From Gadus chalcogrammus (lineage: Eukaryota > Chordata > Actinopteri > Gadiformes > Gadidae), in NCBI RefSeq assembly GCF_026213295.1, contig NC_079418.1, positions 5,327,479 through 5,391,478 on the forward strand: a DNA stretch of 64,000 nt, written 5' to 3'. A program made the translations under genes and the position numbers. The notes beneath the pieces were generated by a model. It ran no database searches. It was given only the letters and a program-made list of their open reading frames with translations, and was not told the origin of the DNA. Below, one piece after another: positions 44,685 through 56,262 of the stretch (positions are counted from its first letter, which is position 1; each line of letters begins with the position of its first letter).

Positions 44685-45110
44685 TGTGGTAGAAATTAAT
44701 GATTATATTCTATGGTGAACTGTGATTATTATGAGGTCTTTTATATATATTAGTGGAAAACACACGGTGCCTAGGTGTCTGGGTTTAGAACAGATGGAGC
44801 CCCCCCAAAAGGAGCAGGGCTATCTTTGCAGACCATTTGTTGTCTATTTTCTGACCATTCAGGTTAAAGTGGATTTATGACTGAATGGAGGCAGACACCT
44901 CAAGGAGAAGCTGTTCTGTTTGTGTGTATAAAAAGACGCCGCAGTTTGTGAACGGCAGTGACTCTCGAGACCTACTCGGCTGTTATCGTTGTTGTTTTAC
45001 TGCACGATAAAGTCTTTTGTCAATTCTTGCTCCGGACCCCTCGTTTTCATTTGACTCTCTCTCTCTCTTGAATTAGTCTAAGTGTTATATATCTCAGTTA
45101 ATCCACGACA
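44685..45110 (+). repeat. 3' LTR
   Basis: 426 bp, identical to 38325-38749 except for one extra T (CTATTTTCTG) and one T-to-G change (CATTTGACTC). Confidence 0.95.
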
Positions 45111-45114
45111 TTGC

Positions 45115-45408
45115 CAGGATAAGGTAAAAATCCTCCGTCTTGCCAGAGAGAAGAGGGAGCTGGTGTCTCAAGGTAACCGAATATACATATATCCTGACGT
45201 GCAGATCTCATGAAGAAACGCCGCTCCTTTGATACTGTTAAACGGAGTCTTCAGGAGTTAAATTTAAAATACTCCCTTCGGTATCCATCCACGTTGAGTG
45301 TCATTGTCAACGGGAAACCACAGCTGTTTACATGCCACAGAGCCGCTGAAGCAGCTTTTATGACTTCTTCAAGCTCTCCTGAGACCCCCATGAACGCCTC
45401 TTCCCCAT
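45115..45408 (+). pseudogene. L1-like ORF1 protein, C-terminal part
   Basis: Continues the frame broken at 38324: CQDKVKILRLARE, then RIYIYPDV, a stop at 45210, then KKRRSFDTVKRSLQELNLKY and YPSTLSVIVNGKPQLF. The KVKILRLAR...YPSTLxV blocks are the RRM and C-terminal domain of L1-type ORF1 proteins. It ends at the stop after NASSP. Confidence 0.75.
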
Positions 45409-45414
45409 AATTAA

Positions 45415-46030
45415 AGTTCACATTTCATTACAATCCTTAATACAGGAGCAGCGTCGGCTGCCATTATTATTTAATGAACTGAACTTTTGCTGGGATCACG
45501 CTAATTAGGCGTAACATATAGCTTGATTTATTTAACTTTTTAACGACTTATTCGCCTGTATCCATGGATTATCTTCGCTGGCATCTTTTTTTTTTTTTTT
45601 TTTGTAACTGCCGTGAACTGAAGCTGTTGTTTACATCCGGCAGTCGTAAAACTGAACTGTCATAATGCCATTTGTTTTCAGTTCCATTGACAGATAACAG
45701 GTGCAGAGCTATCGTTATCACTTTATTTTTTATTTTTCCTTTGATGCAGACCGACCTGTTTGCGTCCTATTTTTTCGTCTATTGATTTAATTTGCCCCCT
45801 CACGGAGATGCCTTGGCCTAGGATGGCTGGGGTCATCATAAATGTTTTTTGTGTTTCTGTCTGTTTTGTATTGTGTTTGTTTCTTGTCAGTTTTGTGTGT
45901 CTGTGTTGCAGGCCTACTTTTTTGTGTTATATTGTCACAACCCTCTATAACATTTTCTGATGATTTTATCTGTCTAGCCCTGAACAGTGTTCATTTATCC
46001 ATATAAACCTAAATATCCCAAACGAATAAT
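45415..46030. other. LINE inter-ORF or flanking sequence
   Basis: AT-rich sequence with a 19-nt T run at about 45584-45602. The boundary between the L1-like element and the L2-like LINE lies somewhere here; I cannot place it precisely. Confidence 0.45.
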
Positions 46031-46218
46031 AGTAAAGGTTTAAAAATCATTCATCTGAATATTCGAAAATTGATTTACTTCGTTAATGGGTAGCCCAACA
46101 CAATCCCAATATTATTTCTCTGTCTGAAACATGGCTCAATAACAACATCTCAGACAATGAAATAAAACTAGAAAATTACGTATTATATAGAGCTGATAGA
46201 GGCTCCAGGGTAGGTGGT

Positions 46219-47140
46219 GTGGCTACCTATGTCTCTTCTAATTTAACTGCTGAGCTAATTACACCTACAGTTAAACCAACACACTTTGAATGCCTTTTTG
46301 TTAAAATTAGATTTCATCAGAATAAATATATAACTGTTGGTAATGTATATAGACCACCCTCTGCCCCGGTAGAGTCCTCCAAGTGCTTGATGTCTACCTT
46401 TGATGCTATCCCCTCTAAAAATGAAATGATCATTCTAGGCGATTTTAACAAAAATTGTCTAGATAAGTCCTCTGGTAAAGATAAAAATAACTTTGAAAAA
46501 CAAAATTTAACACAAATCATTAAGGAACCCACTCGAATTACTCCTAAGTCCCAGTCCCTACTTGATTGGATACTTGTCACTCATCCTGAAAGATCTGTTG
46601 AAGCTGGTATATTGTCAGACTGCCTCAGTGATCACTCTGTTATATACAGTAACTGTGCATGGAAAATTAAAATCCCAAAAGCACCACCAAAATTAGTAAA
46701 AATCAGACAACATAAGAAAATGAATATAGACCTATTTATCAATGATTTAATTTCTATTAACTGGGACAGGTATCAGTTAATTCCAACTGCGCAGGATGCC
46801 TGGGAATTTCTGTACTCTGAGTTAACACAAGTAGTGGATAAACATGCTAAATGGAAAATGTCAAAGGTCAAGGGACGACATCTTCCTTGGATAAATGCTG
46901 ATCTTCTAAGCCTGTTTAGACAGAGGGACAAGGCCTGGGCCAAATTTCGGCAGACAAGGGATAACGCTGACTGGGAAACATACAGGAAACTAAGAAACCT
47001 TTCTAAGACAATGACCCGCAACGCAAAATCTGATTACTATAAGGAATGTCTCTCCAACAAGTTTAAAAATCCTAAACAATTCTGGAACGCTTTAAAATCC
47101 ATAATAAATACCTCTGATAAAAGCCCTACTAGTAAAATAC
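46219..47140 (+). CDS. L2-like LINE endonuclease domain and linker
   Basis: The frame is open from 46219; homology starts earlier, with a stop at about 46085 before WVAQHNPNIISLSETWLNN. It has ETW (catalytic Glu), GDFNKN (metal-binding Asp/Asn) and SDHSVI (catalytic His), the three hallmarks of LINE endonucleases. The linker that follows (KGRHLPWINADL...YKECLSNKFKNPKQFWNALKS) is typical of the segment before the RT. The frame is cut off by the Rex3-like insertion, after which 18 unrelated residues are appended. Confidence 0.8.
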
Positions 47141-47144
47141 GTGA

Positions 47145-47772
47145 TGATAGCCCAAGTGAAGGAGTTCAAGTACCTCGGGGTCTTGTTCGCGAGTGAGGGT
47201 ACGATGGAGTGTGAGATTGGCCGGAGAATCGGAGCAGCGGGGGCAGTATTGTGTTCGCCTTACCGCACCGTTGTTACGAAAAGAGAGCTGAGCCGCAAGG
47301 CAAAGCTCTCGATCTACCGGTCGATCTTCGTTCCTATCCTCACCTATGGTCATGAGGGTTGGGTGATGACCGAAAGGACGAGATCGCGGGTACAAGCGGC
47401 CGAGATGAGTTTCCTCAGAAGGGTGGCTGGCGTCTCCCTTAGGGATAGGGTCAGAAGCTCAGCCATCCGTGAGGAACTGCTCCTTTACTTAGAAAGGAGT
47501 CAGCTGAGGTGGTTCGGGCATCTGGTAAGGCTGCCCACTGGGCGCCTCCCTTGGGAGGTGTGTGGGGAGTGGGGGGCAGTGGGGAGGAGACCTCGGGGAA
47601 GACCCAGGACTAGGTGGAGGGATTATATCTCAACACTGGCCTGGGAACGCCTCGGGATCCCCCCGTCAGAGCTGGTCAATGTGGCCCGGGAAAGTGAAGT
47701 CTGGGGCCCCCTGCTTGAGCTGCTCCTCCCGCGACCCGACCCCGGATAAGCGGATGACGATGAGATGAGATG
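47145..47772 (+). mobile_element. Rex3/RTE-type LINE 3' end, 5'-truncated insertion
   Basis: Encodes the last ~200 residues of an RTE-clade polyprotein: VKEFKYLGVLFASEG, KAKLSIYRSIFVPILTYGHE, AEMSFLRRVAGVSLRDRVRS and RRPRGRPRTRWRDY, ending with a stop at 47747-47749. A short 3' UTR with GATAAGCGG and a GATGA-type tail follows. It is much GC-richer than the host L2 and has an open frame, so it is younger than the element it interrupts. No clean target duplication could be fixed. Confidence 0.85.
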
Positions 47773-47785
47773 AATGCGATAATTC

Positions 47786-49333
47786 ATGACCCTCTCTCAA
47801 GTGTTCGGTCAGCATTTCTCCACAGTCTGTTCTGACTCAATATCAGATTTCTCTTACAATCAGTGTTCTAATAATATGTCTGCCTGTCATAATACCTTCT
47901 CATTTAATAAAATTACACCTCAAGAAGTCCAGAACGCCATTAAACAACTTAGTCTGAGTAGTGGTGCTGGCCTTGATGGGATTGAATCACGATATATTAA
48001 ATTGGCCTCCCATATCCTTATGTTTCCTCTAGCTGATTTGTTCAACCTGTCTGAATACCAACAGATACCAACAATGTGGAAATACTCGCGTATTACGCCA
48101 ATTCACAAAGGAGGCGACGTCCTTGATCCAAATAATTATAGACCAATATCAATAATCTGTACTGTCACAAAAGTCTTTGAAAAAATATTTTTCAATCAAA
48201 TATCACATTATCTTAAAATAAACAATGTCCTCTCACCTTTTCAGTCTGAATTTAGACCTAATTACTCAACAACCACTGCACTTGTTAAGTTGACTAATGA
48301 TATATTTTCAGCATCTGACTCTGGTGATCTCACAGGAGCTATTTTTATTGATCTGAAGAAGGCTTTTGATGTGGTGGACCACTATTTACTTTTAGACAAG
48401 CTTTATGCAATTGGTTTTTCGCAAAATGTACTTCTCTGGTTGAATTCTTATTTTCATAATAGAAAGCAATGTGTGGTTCTTCAGGGATGTAAGTCTGATT
48501 TTTTTGCACAACAAAGGGGTGTACCCCAAGGTTCAACACTTGGACCTCTTATTTTCTCCATTTTTATTAATGATCTTCCTTTGATTTGTTCTAATACTTC
48601 AGTTCAACTTTATGTTGATGATACTGTCCTTTATACCTCTAAATCTAACATCTCACAGATACAAAATGCTCTTCAATTGGACTTTGATATCGTTAAAAAC
48701 TGGCTCTCATCTAACAGACTTCTGCTCAATAAAACAAAGTCGTATTCCATGGTCTTTGGTACAAAACATAATCTAAAAACAAAATCTAATAATTTAATGA
48801 TAACATGTAATGATGGTATGAATCTGCTTAGAGTTGAACAATTTAAATATCTAGGTTTATGGCTTGACTCAGAATTTACCTTCAAACCTCACATTGACTA
48901 TATGCTTCGTAAAATCAACTTTGGTATTGGTGTATTATTTCGATCCAAGAACTGTTTTACATCTAATGTTCGAAAGAAACTTGCCTTACTACTTATTTTA
49001 CAGTTTTTTGATTACGCTGATGTAGTATATCTAAATGCATCTAAAACCAATCTTCTACCTCTCAACACAGCATTTAACTGTCTTTGTAGATTTGTTCTTG
49101 ATTGTTCATTTTACACTCATCACTGTATCATGTATAACACACTCAAATGGCCCGCACTCAATATAAGAAGACATATCCACTGGCTACAGTTTATCTTTAA
49201 ATGTATACACTGCAATTATCCTGCTTATTCACAAAAAATTTTGATTCCATATTTCTCAACATATCAATTACGACACTCATCCCAGTACTTCTTTTCCATT
49301 CCTACAGTGCATAAAACTATTGGTAAAAAATAA
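47786..49333 (+). CDS. L2-like LINE reverse transcriptase
   Basis: An open frame of 515 codons. RT motifs in order: GAGLDGI, NYRPISIICTVTKVFEK, FRPNYSTTTALV, FIDLKKAFDVVDH (first Asp), RGVPQGSTLGPLIFSIFIND, LYVDDTVLY (catalytic YxDD), LLLNKTKS and FKYLGLWLD. After the stop at 49333 the frame resumes with a SDWNNLPSDIRSL block, so a short C-terminal part is lost to one stop. The N-terminal methionine is not the natural start, since the polyprotein began in the endonuclease before the Rex3-like insertion. The RT palm and fingers look complete. Confidence 0.85.
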   Translation: MTLSQVFGQHFSTVCSDSISDFSYNQCSNNMSACHNTFSFNKITPQEVQNAIKQLSLSSGAGLDGIESRYIKLASHILMFPLADLFNLSEYQQIPTMWKYSRITPIHKGGDVLDPNNYRPISIICTVTKVFEKIFFNQISHYLKINNVLSPFQSEFRPNYSTTTALVKLTNDIFSASDSGDLTGAIFIDLKKAFDVVDHYLLLDKLYAIGFSQNVLLWLNSYFHNRKQCVVLQGCKSDFFAQQRGVPQGSTLGPLIFSIFINDLPLICSNTSVQLYVDDTVLYTSKSNISQIQNALQLDFDIVKNWLSSNRLLLNKTKSYSMVFGTKHNLKTKSNNLMITCNDGMNLLRVEQFKYLGLWLDSEFTFKPHIDYMLRKINFGIGVLFRSKNCFTSNVRKKLALLLILQFFDYADVVYLNASKTNLLPLNTAFNCLCRFVLDCSFYTHHCIMYNTLKWPALNIRRHIHWLQFIFKCIHCNYPAYSQKILIPYFSTYQLRHSSQYFFSIPTVHKTIGKK

Positions 49334-49514
49334 TTTATGTTCAAAGCGCCGTCGGACTGGAACAATCTCCCTTCAGACATACGATCACTGACATCTTCTC
49401 ATAATTAAAGAAATGCCCTGTCTTCTTATTTTGAGTTAAACTGCATGTGTTTCAGATAATATTTACATTTTTCTTTTTTATTATTCTTATTAATATTCTT
49501 ATTATGTATGTGTG

Positions 49515-51074
<1,560 letters not shown>

Positions 51075-51082
51075 GTCTATAG

Positions 51083-52076
51083 CATGGTTTCTCAACGGGA
51101 GCGGTACCGCCCCCTGGGGGGCGTTCGCACACTACCTGAAATAAGTAGCCTATTTTCATTTATTGGTTTCTAACCCCTCTACCGTCTCAGCTACTTTTTA
51201 CAGTCTATGCGTATTGGAACAGTGATAATACAGCGCGGTTCGGTCCTGCACACGCCTGGACTCCCGTTACATCAGCTATCGTCATGATCTCTATAGTAAC
51301 GCTGATAAACATAACCCAAGTTTGCGGGTTAACAGTTCAATAAACAACACAACACAATCAAACATGAAAAAAAAAAAAATCAAATTTTGTTTCATAGCCC
51401 GTTTTCCTCCTTCCTCTTGCTGTTGTTCAGTTCCAGCTGCTCTGAGCGTAGTCTCCACGAATAGACTGTTGCATTTCAAACACAAAATATAAAGGCCTAA
51501 TTAGGCCTCTGCGCGCGTTTTTGCGGTGTCCGCGTTGCCCGGGCTGCGGTGCCCGTGGTTCCCGGGCCATTCATTCATTCGTTCACGGGACACTGTGGGA
51601 GTGGTCGCGGTGCCCAAGGTCAAGGTGCCCGGTCCTCAGGGGTCTGCGGGCGGGGCACGACGGGAGACGTCGCGGGAGTGCCCACACCAGTCTCGGTGAA
51701 TGAATGTTCAATCCAACAATCTCTCTCTCTCACTCTCTCTCTCGCTCTCTCTCTCTCAAAATCCCCCCCCCCCCCCTGAAAGTTTAATTGGGTTTATTAC
51801 AATGATGGACAGTGCTGTTAGCCAATCAGAATATATATAAAATGAATATATATTTGTTGCCCCAAAACCGTCTCAGAGGGCATTCATTGCTTTTAGTGAC
51901 CAACGCAAAATCAATGAAAAACGATGCATTGACAACTTTAAGCGATATAACACGTATGAGTGGGGTTGTTAGTTTATTTTAATTTTTTTATTGGGGTTGG
52001 GGGGGGGGGGGGGGGGCGCCAGAGGATCAGGGTAAGGTCAGGGGGGCGTTAGCTCAAAAAAGGTGGAGAACCACTG
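51083..52076. mobile_element. Non-autonomous hAT element (GGTTTCTCAAC ends)
   Basis: Ends CATGGTTTCTCAAC and GTGGAGAACCACTG, flanked by an exact 8-bp duplication GTCTATAG at 51075-51082 and 52077-52084. The interior has GGGGGGCG words near both ends (51116 and 52042), a CT/poly(C) tract (51720-51776) and a poly(G) tract (about 52001-52016). No transposase. Confidence 0.92.
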
Positions 52077-52084
52077 GTCTATAG

Positions 52085-54297
52085 TTTAGGGCTTTTGTTC
52101 CGTCTAGTGTTTAGCATTTAGCCGAAGCGTAGCTCAACTGCCACCATCGGGAGGGGGAGGGGGGAGAAGATGACAGAGCTTGGGGGCCCGAGGGCTTTGG
52201 AAGAAATCCACTCAAGGGGTCTTAATGAGAGGGTTTAGCACGCGGCTGTGTTAGCATCAAGCTCCTAGCGCCACTTTGATACAGGAGGAACAAAGGCTAA
52301 GCTACCCCTTAGCGTGACACGAGGGCTGTTTGAAGGGAGAAGCAGTTGTTGGATGGAGTTCTTTATTCTTTGAATCGAACGGCCAAAAACTGCTTTAGAA
52401 TAGCAATTAGCATGACTGTCTGTTCATAGGGGGAGGAGGGGGTTCAAAGGGTCGCAGTGGGGGATTGCTGTTTACAGTTCGACGTGTTTCGGATGTCCGG
52501 CACGCCTAATCTGTGTGTGTGTGTGTGCATACGAGTGTGTATACATACATGTGTGTCTGTGTGTGTGTGTTCATACGTGTGTAAATACGTGTATTTACAT
52601 ATTTGTGTGATGTGTACATGTGTGTACAAACATGCTGAAACAGATTTTAATAATTCCAACTTTTTAGGGAGAGGTAAACGAAAAAAATTATAAAAACTTC
52701 TGAAGATTTTTTTGCACCTTGTAATACTTAATTTTTTAAATCTTAATCCTCATCCGTAAAAATGTCCCCAGAGAAGCAACACGTGGAGTTAGTTTGTTAA
52801 AGGTTGGGAACGGGATTTGCGAAACGCCAGCAGATTTTGAAAATACACAACTCAAATGGTCCTACACCCTCTCCTTCAACGCTGACTCTGACTTCACCCA
52901 TTCCAAGTACATGGACGCGCAATCATGCACGAGCGAAAACAGATGCGCGAGAACGAGCCATTAGCTAGTTAGCTAGCTCCAGTAGCTACCGCAGGATAAC
53001 AACAAACAGAAGCTTGCTCTGGGTCACAAGCTTTGAGTACGTGCACAAAGGGGTCGCTCGGGGAGCGGGGGAGTGCAGCACGACCGTTTCATTGAGGTAC
53101 TTACTGTCCAATGCCACTCGGTGGGTCTGGAAATCATTGCCTGGAGTTTTTCGAGCCCTGCCCGTTCCACAGATGATTGACTTGTTTAATTTTCATGTCA
53201 GTACTTCTAACTCAGTGGCTGCAAGTGGGTTATAATAAGGATTTCAAGTAATTTTGGAAAAATGGCCAAAAAGAGAATTCCATACCCAACCTTTAAGTTT
53301 AGAACAAATATGAATATCCACATTAATAAATCTTGGATAAATCACCAACATTAAAGAGACACTTTTTTGAGGATTGATAACGAAGTGGTTAGTTCAAATC
53401 CCCAAAATCCATCATTAACGCAAACTTAGCATTTTTCTTTCATTTAAAAAATTGCTGCATGTTGAAATCCCTCCCCCAGCGCCCTTAGCCAAACGCTGCC
53501 TGGGCCCTTGAGCAAGGCAGCCTACGTTCAGACCAGCTGCTCACTCTACATAATCGTCGGGCGAGAGTGAACACATGAATACTGACGATGGCTTCACAGT
53601 GTGTGTCTGTCTGTCTGTCTGATAGCAAAGGTCGTTGTTTGTGTGTTTTAGCAAGAGTTTGTGCTTGTGTGTGTGTGCGTGTTTGTGTGTGTGTGTTTTA
53701 ACGAGAGTCCGTGTTCGTTTGTGAGTTTTTGTGTGTGTTAGCAAAAGTGTGTGTTTGTGTGTGTGATAGCAGGAGTGTGTGTGTGTGTGCGTTTTTTCGC
53801 AAAAGTTTGTGTGTGTGTCGCGTCGGTTGACACTCCTGTGGTTTATAAATGGCAGACATAAATCAGTTGGATTAGTCCATCAATCACAGAGCGGAGGAGT
53901 GGTGAGGAGGGGGGTGGTCTGCCATGAGGGTTCATTAACGAGATGGGAAAAAGTGAGTTGCTGTGGAAACTCTGTACAGTAATGATGGAGGAGAGGAATC
54001 AATTTGAGAGCGCATCTGTGCTGAGGTGCTTTGGGGTTGAGACTATACATATAAAATGTTTACGGATACATTAAGGGTGTTTAGCAGACGCTTTTATCAA
54101 AAAGCGACTTACAATAAGTAGTAGTACATTTGTCAGAAGAAAGAGAAACAATATATCTCTTTGGGTACAGTAAGGATGTTCATAGAAGCAAGTACTATCA
54201 ATTGCTAGCTTAACCCATTCCCTGTATAAAACAAGATGAATAATGAATTAAATGGAAACAGAAGGAAGAGATTTAAGTAAGAAAGATTAAAGGTGTG
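52085..54297. other. Non-coding stretch with scattered TG repeats
   Basis: TG/TA-rich tracts at about 52509-52640 and 53600-53820. A GC-richer block at 53010-53240 has an open frame without recognisable motifs. No gene supported. Confidence 0.5.
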
Positions 54298-54303
54298 TTT
54301 ATT
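54298..54303 (-). promoter_or_regulatory. Possible polyadenylation signal for prkx
   Basis: AATAAA on the minus strand, about 1.57 kb downstream of the prkx stop codon. Only a candidate; other signals could be used. Confidence 0.3.
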
Positions 54304-54351
54304 CGCTCCATTCCTACAAATCTGCGCCCTCTTATTGGAAGTGTCCCTCGG

Positions 54352-54628
54352 TTAAAGGTGACATAATATACCATCGGGGGAGAGTGTGATTAGCTGTTAC
54401 AAGCCGTTTTGAATAGCTTCCCTTCTGACATCACAAGTGGGCGTGTCCACCTAGACGTACGCTGGATAGATGAGCAACGTTTGCTACAGTCCACTGCGTA
54501 GGCTGGTAGACTGATCTATCCAGTGTAAGTCTAGGTGGACCACTTGTGATGTCAGAAGGGAAGCTTTTCAAAACGGCTTGCAAAGGCTAATCACACTCAC
54601 ACCTGGTGTTATAATATGTTACCTTTAA
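54352..54628. mobile_element. Foldback MITE
   Basis: TTAAAGGTGACATAATATAC at the left end faces GGTGTTATAATATGTTACCTTTAA at the right end. The interior is a long imperfect inverted repeat (AGCTTCCCTTCTGACATCAC... pairing with GTGATGTCAGAAGGGAAGCT), so the whole 277 bp can fold back. A TTAA or TA target duplication is possible. It lies in the downstream region of prkx. Confidence 0.85.
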
Positions 54629-55873
54629 AGTTAAAAAAGGGAGTGATATCGTAAAAAAAAAAGGCTGAATTGGTACCAAGTAGAAAAATCTGGTAGGATT
54701 GTGCCTACATGTAAAAAAACAAACAATAAACAAACAAAACATATTAGAAAAAGGCTTTTTGAAAAAAATCAAAACCCAAACAAGGTCGGACAGGAAACAC
54801 CACAATCCTCAAAACACAACACAAACCGCGATGCTTTCCACATGTAAACCATCAACGTTTAAATAAAAGCAATGATAAAAACTTAAGTAAGAAGCACCAT
54901 GATGCGTTTCCGAGTGTAAGGGGAGTAGATCGCAGGCTGTTAGCATCAAGCGTGGAGGTGGTTTCAACCCCATAGCATGACAAACGTAAAAGACTTGAAC
55001 TCAAGACACATTTAAATAAGAAATCAGTTCCGAAAGATTTTTTTTTTTTGCGGGGGGTTGTAATGCTTTGGTTTTCCCCAAAAACCTGTCGCTGACACAC
55101 GACCAAAGTATAAAACCCAACAATATAAAAAAGACCTGACCGTTCCTCGTGTAATAAACATAGAATGTAACAGTCAAGTGGTTTCCGAAAAGAAGTTTGA
55201 GTTTTTTTTGCATCATATGAGTAGGCTCAGAATTAAATACAGAATTAACAAAACCCCCAACAACGAAACGATAACAAACAAAAATCGGAAAAACAAGTAC
55301 AGCTTCGGAAAAAATAAAATAACCGAACGAAAACATTTAAAACAGAAGATGGAAACAAGTCTTACTATTTCCACTCTGGTGAAATATCCTGACAAGAGCA
55401 CCAGTTATACCTTTTGTTTTTCCCAGTAGCGATCTCCCTCGGAGCAAGAGTTGTTTAGCGACAGAATACTAAAGCAGCATTCTGTCGCTAAACAAACTTG
55501 TTTTACTCTTGATAGAACGTACGTCACCAATAAATGCCACTGATAAACATTTGTAACTTTTCAGTTGATTGGAACATTACAGCAGTCCTATCGCTCTGTT
55601 CAAGATTTTTTTTCGTAATTTCGTAATTATTTTGTAATTCAGCTCTGCACACCGACCAAAAAACAAGCGATTTCCGTCGTAGGTACCAACAGCGACAGTC
55701 CACACCTTCCTCCCTTCACACACGCGTTTGCTCGTCATTATTGTAGTTATTAATATTATTATTCCAGTAATAAATCGGGCAGAGGTCCGTACTCAGGAGC
55801 CACCTTAAGGTGCAGCTAATCCGGAGCCCCCTTAAGGTGCAGTTTATCCGGAGCCCCCTCAGGCAGTGGGCGT
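54629..55873 (-). other. Probable prkx 3' UTR region
   Basis: Downstream of the prkx stop codon on the minus strand; AT-rich, no competing gene. It contains the hairpin at 55451-55495 and a 27-bp near-repeat (CCTTAAGGTGCAGYTWATCCGGAGCC) at about 55803 and 55832. The transcript end is unknown. Confidence 0.45.
55451..55495. repeat. Perfect 17-bp stem-loop
   Basis: TTGTTTAGCGACAGAAT, an 11-nt loop, then ATTCTGTCGCTAAACAA. Outside it CAAGAG (55445-55450) can pair with CTCTTG (about 55506-55511) after an internal loop. It could be a transcribed hairpin in the prkx 3' UTR or a small palindromic element. Confidence 0.85.
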
Positions 55874-55999
55874 TTAAAAGTTCTTGAAGAGGTCGAGGTC
55901 CTTCTGGGGCACCGGCGTGTCCTTCTTCCAGTCGTCCTCGGGGTAGACGTCGAAGTTGGACGTGTCGCCCTCGTGGGACACCTTGGGGACTATGGGGGG
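55874..55999 (-). CDS. prkx: PRKX-type protein kinase, last coding exon
   Basis: Minus strand: a strong acceptor (long pyrimidine tract then TTGCAG at 56000-56001), then 41 codons and a TAA: PPIVPKVSHEGDTSNFDVYP, EDDWKKDTPVPQKDL, DLFKNF. This is the C-terminal tail of the cAMP-dependent-kinase-like AGC family; GDTSNFxxYPExDW and the terminal KDLxxFKNF are the PRKX/PRKY signature, with the hydrophobic FKNF end. In these kinases the tail wraps the N-lobe and completes the active site. The exon is phase 0 and GC-rich at third positions, as in an expressed fish gene. Upstream exons must lie beyond the transposon-filled 56-64 kb, probably outside the window. Confidence 0.88.
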   Translation of the reverse strand, partial: PPIVPKVSHEGDTSNFDVYPEDDWKKDTPVPQKDLDLFKNF

Positions 56000-56063
56000 C
56001 TGCAAGGGTCAAAAAAGGACAAAAAGCAAAGGTTAAAAAAACGTTTACATTTTTTTTTTATCA

Positions 56064-56138
56064 ACAGTGCAAGCAGGCCAATGGCAACCAAGCGCGCAGT
56101 CCTTCCTCCCTCACTTTAAAAACCACCAGCCGCCACTG
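56064..56138 (-). mobile_element. Inverted end fragment of the CAGTGGCGGCTGG element
   Basis: 75 bp that are the reverse complement of 56263-56338 and of 58396-58471, ending CCGCCACTG next to the CATA microsatellite. Together with 56263 onward it forms a large inverted repeat around the microsatellite. Confidence 0.88.
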
Positions 56139-56262
56139 ATGCATGCATGCATACATACATACATACATACATACATACATACATACATACATACATACAT
56201 ACATACATACATACATACATACATACATACATACATACATACATACATACATACATACATAC
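56139..56262. repeat. (CATA)n microsatellite
   Basis: ATGC then about 28 CATA units, located between opposed copies of the same transposon end. Confidence 0.97.

Larger units (their letters stand above)
38325..45110 (+). mobile_element. Endogenous retrovirus-like LTR element, pol mostly missing
   Basis: Two LTRs (425 and 426 bp) with TG...CA ends, a TTGC duplication, a primer-binding-site candidate right after the 5' LTR and a purine-rich tract before the 3' LTR. Interior on the plus strand: a long leader with internal duplications, a gag-like ORF, a SINE-like insert, undefined sequence, integrase remnants and an env-like ORF with a signal peptide. Protease, RT and RNase H are not visible. 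The LTRs differ by one base substitution and one indel, so insertion was recent, yet the interior is heavily decayed. It is therefore most likely a defective copy mobilised by proteins from another element. Confidence 0.9.
46030..49500 (+). mobile_element. L2/CR1-type LINE, 5'-truncated and interrupted
   Basis: An endonuclease (46090-47140) and reverse transcriptase (47786-49333) in one orientation, separated by a Rex3-like insertion at about 47145-47772. Blocks such as SLSETWLNN, VYRPPSA, GDFNKN and LDWILVT, then NYRPISII, FIDLKKAFDVVDH, GVPQGSTLGP and YVDDT, are those of L2/CR1-group LINEs common in fish. The TA/TG microsatellite at 49515-49690 follows the 3' end. Confidence 0.85.

Noticed and set aside
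53014..53235. Open frame in a GC-richer block
   Set aside because: No motif, no splice context; it may be a dispersed repeat but I cannot support a gene.
55716..56012. 98-codon minus-strand frame starting MTLAAPHSPQG
   Set aside because: Wrong frame across the prkx exon; the frame with the FKNF end has the splice acceptor and family match.
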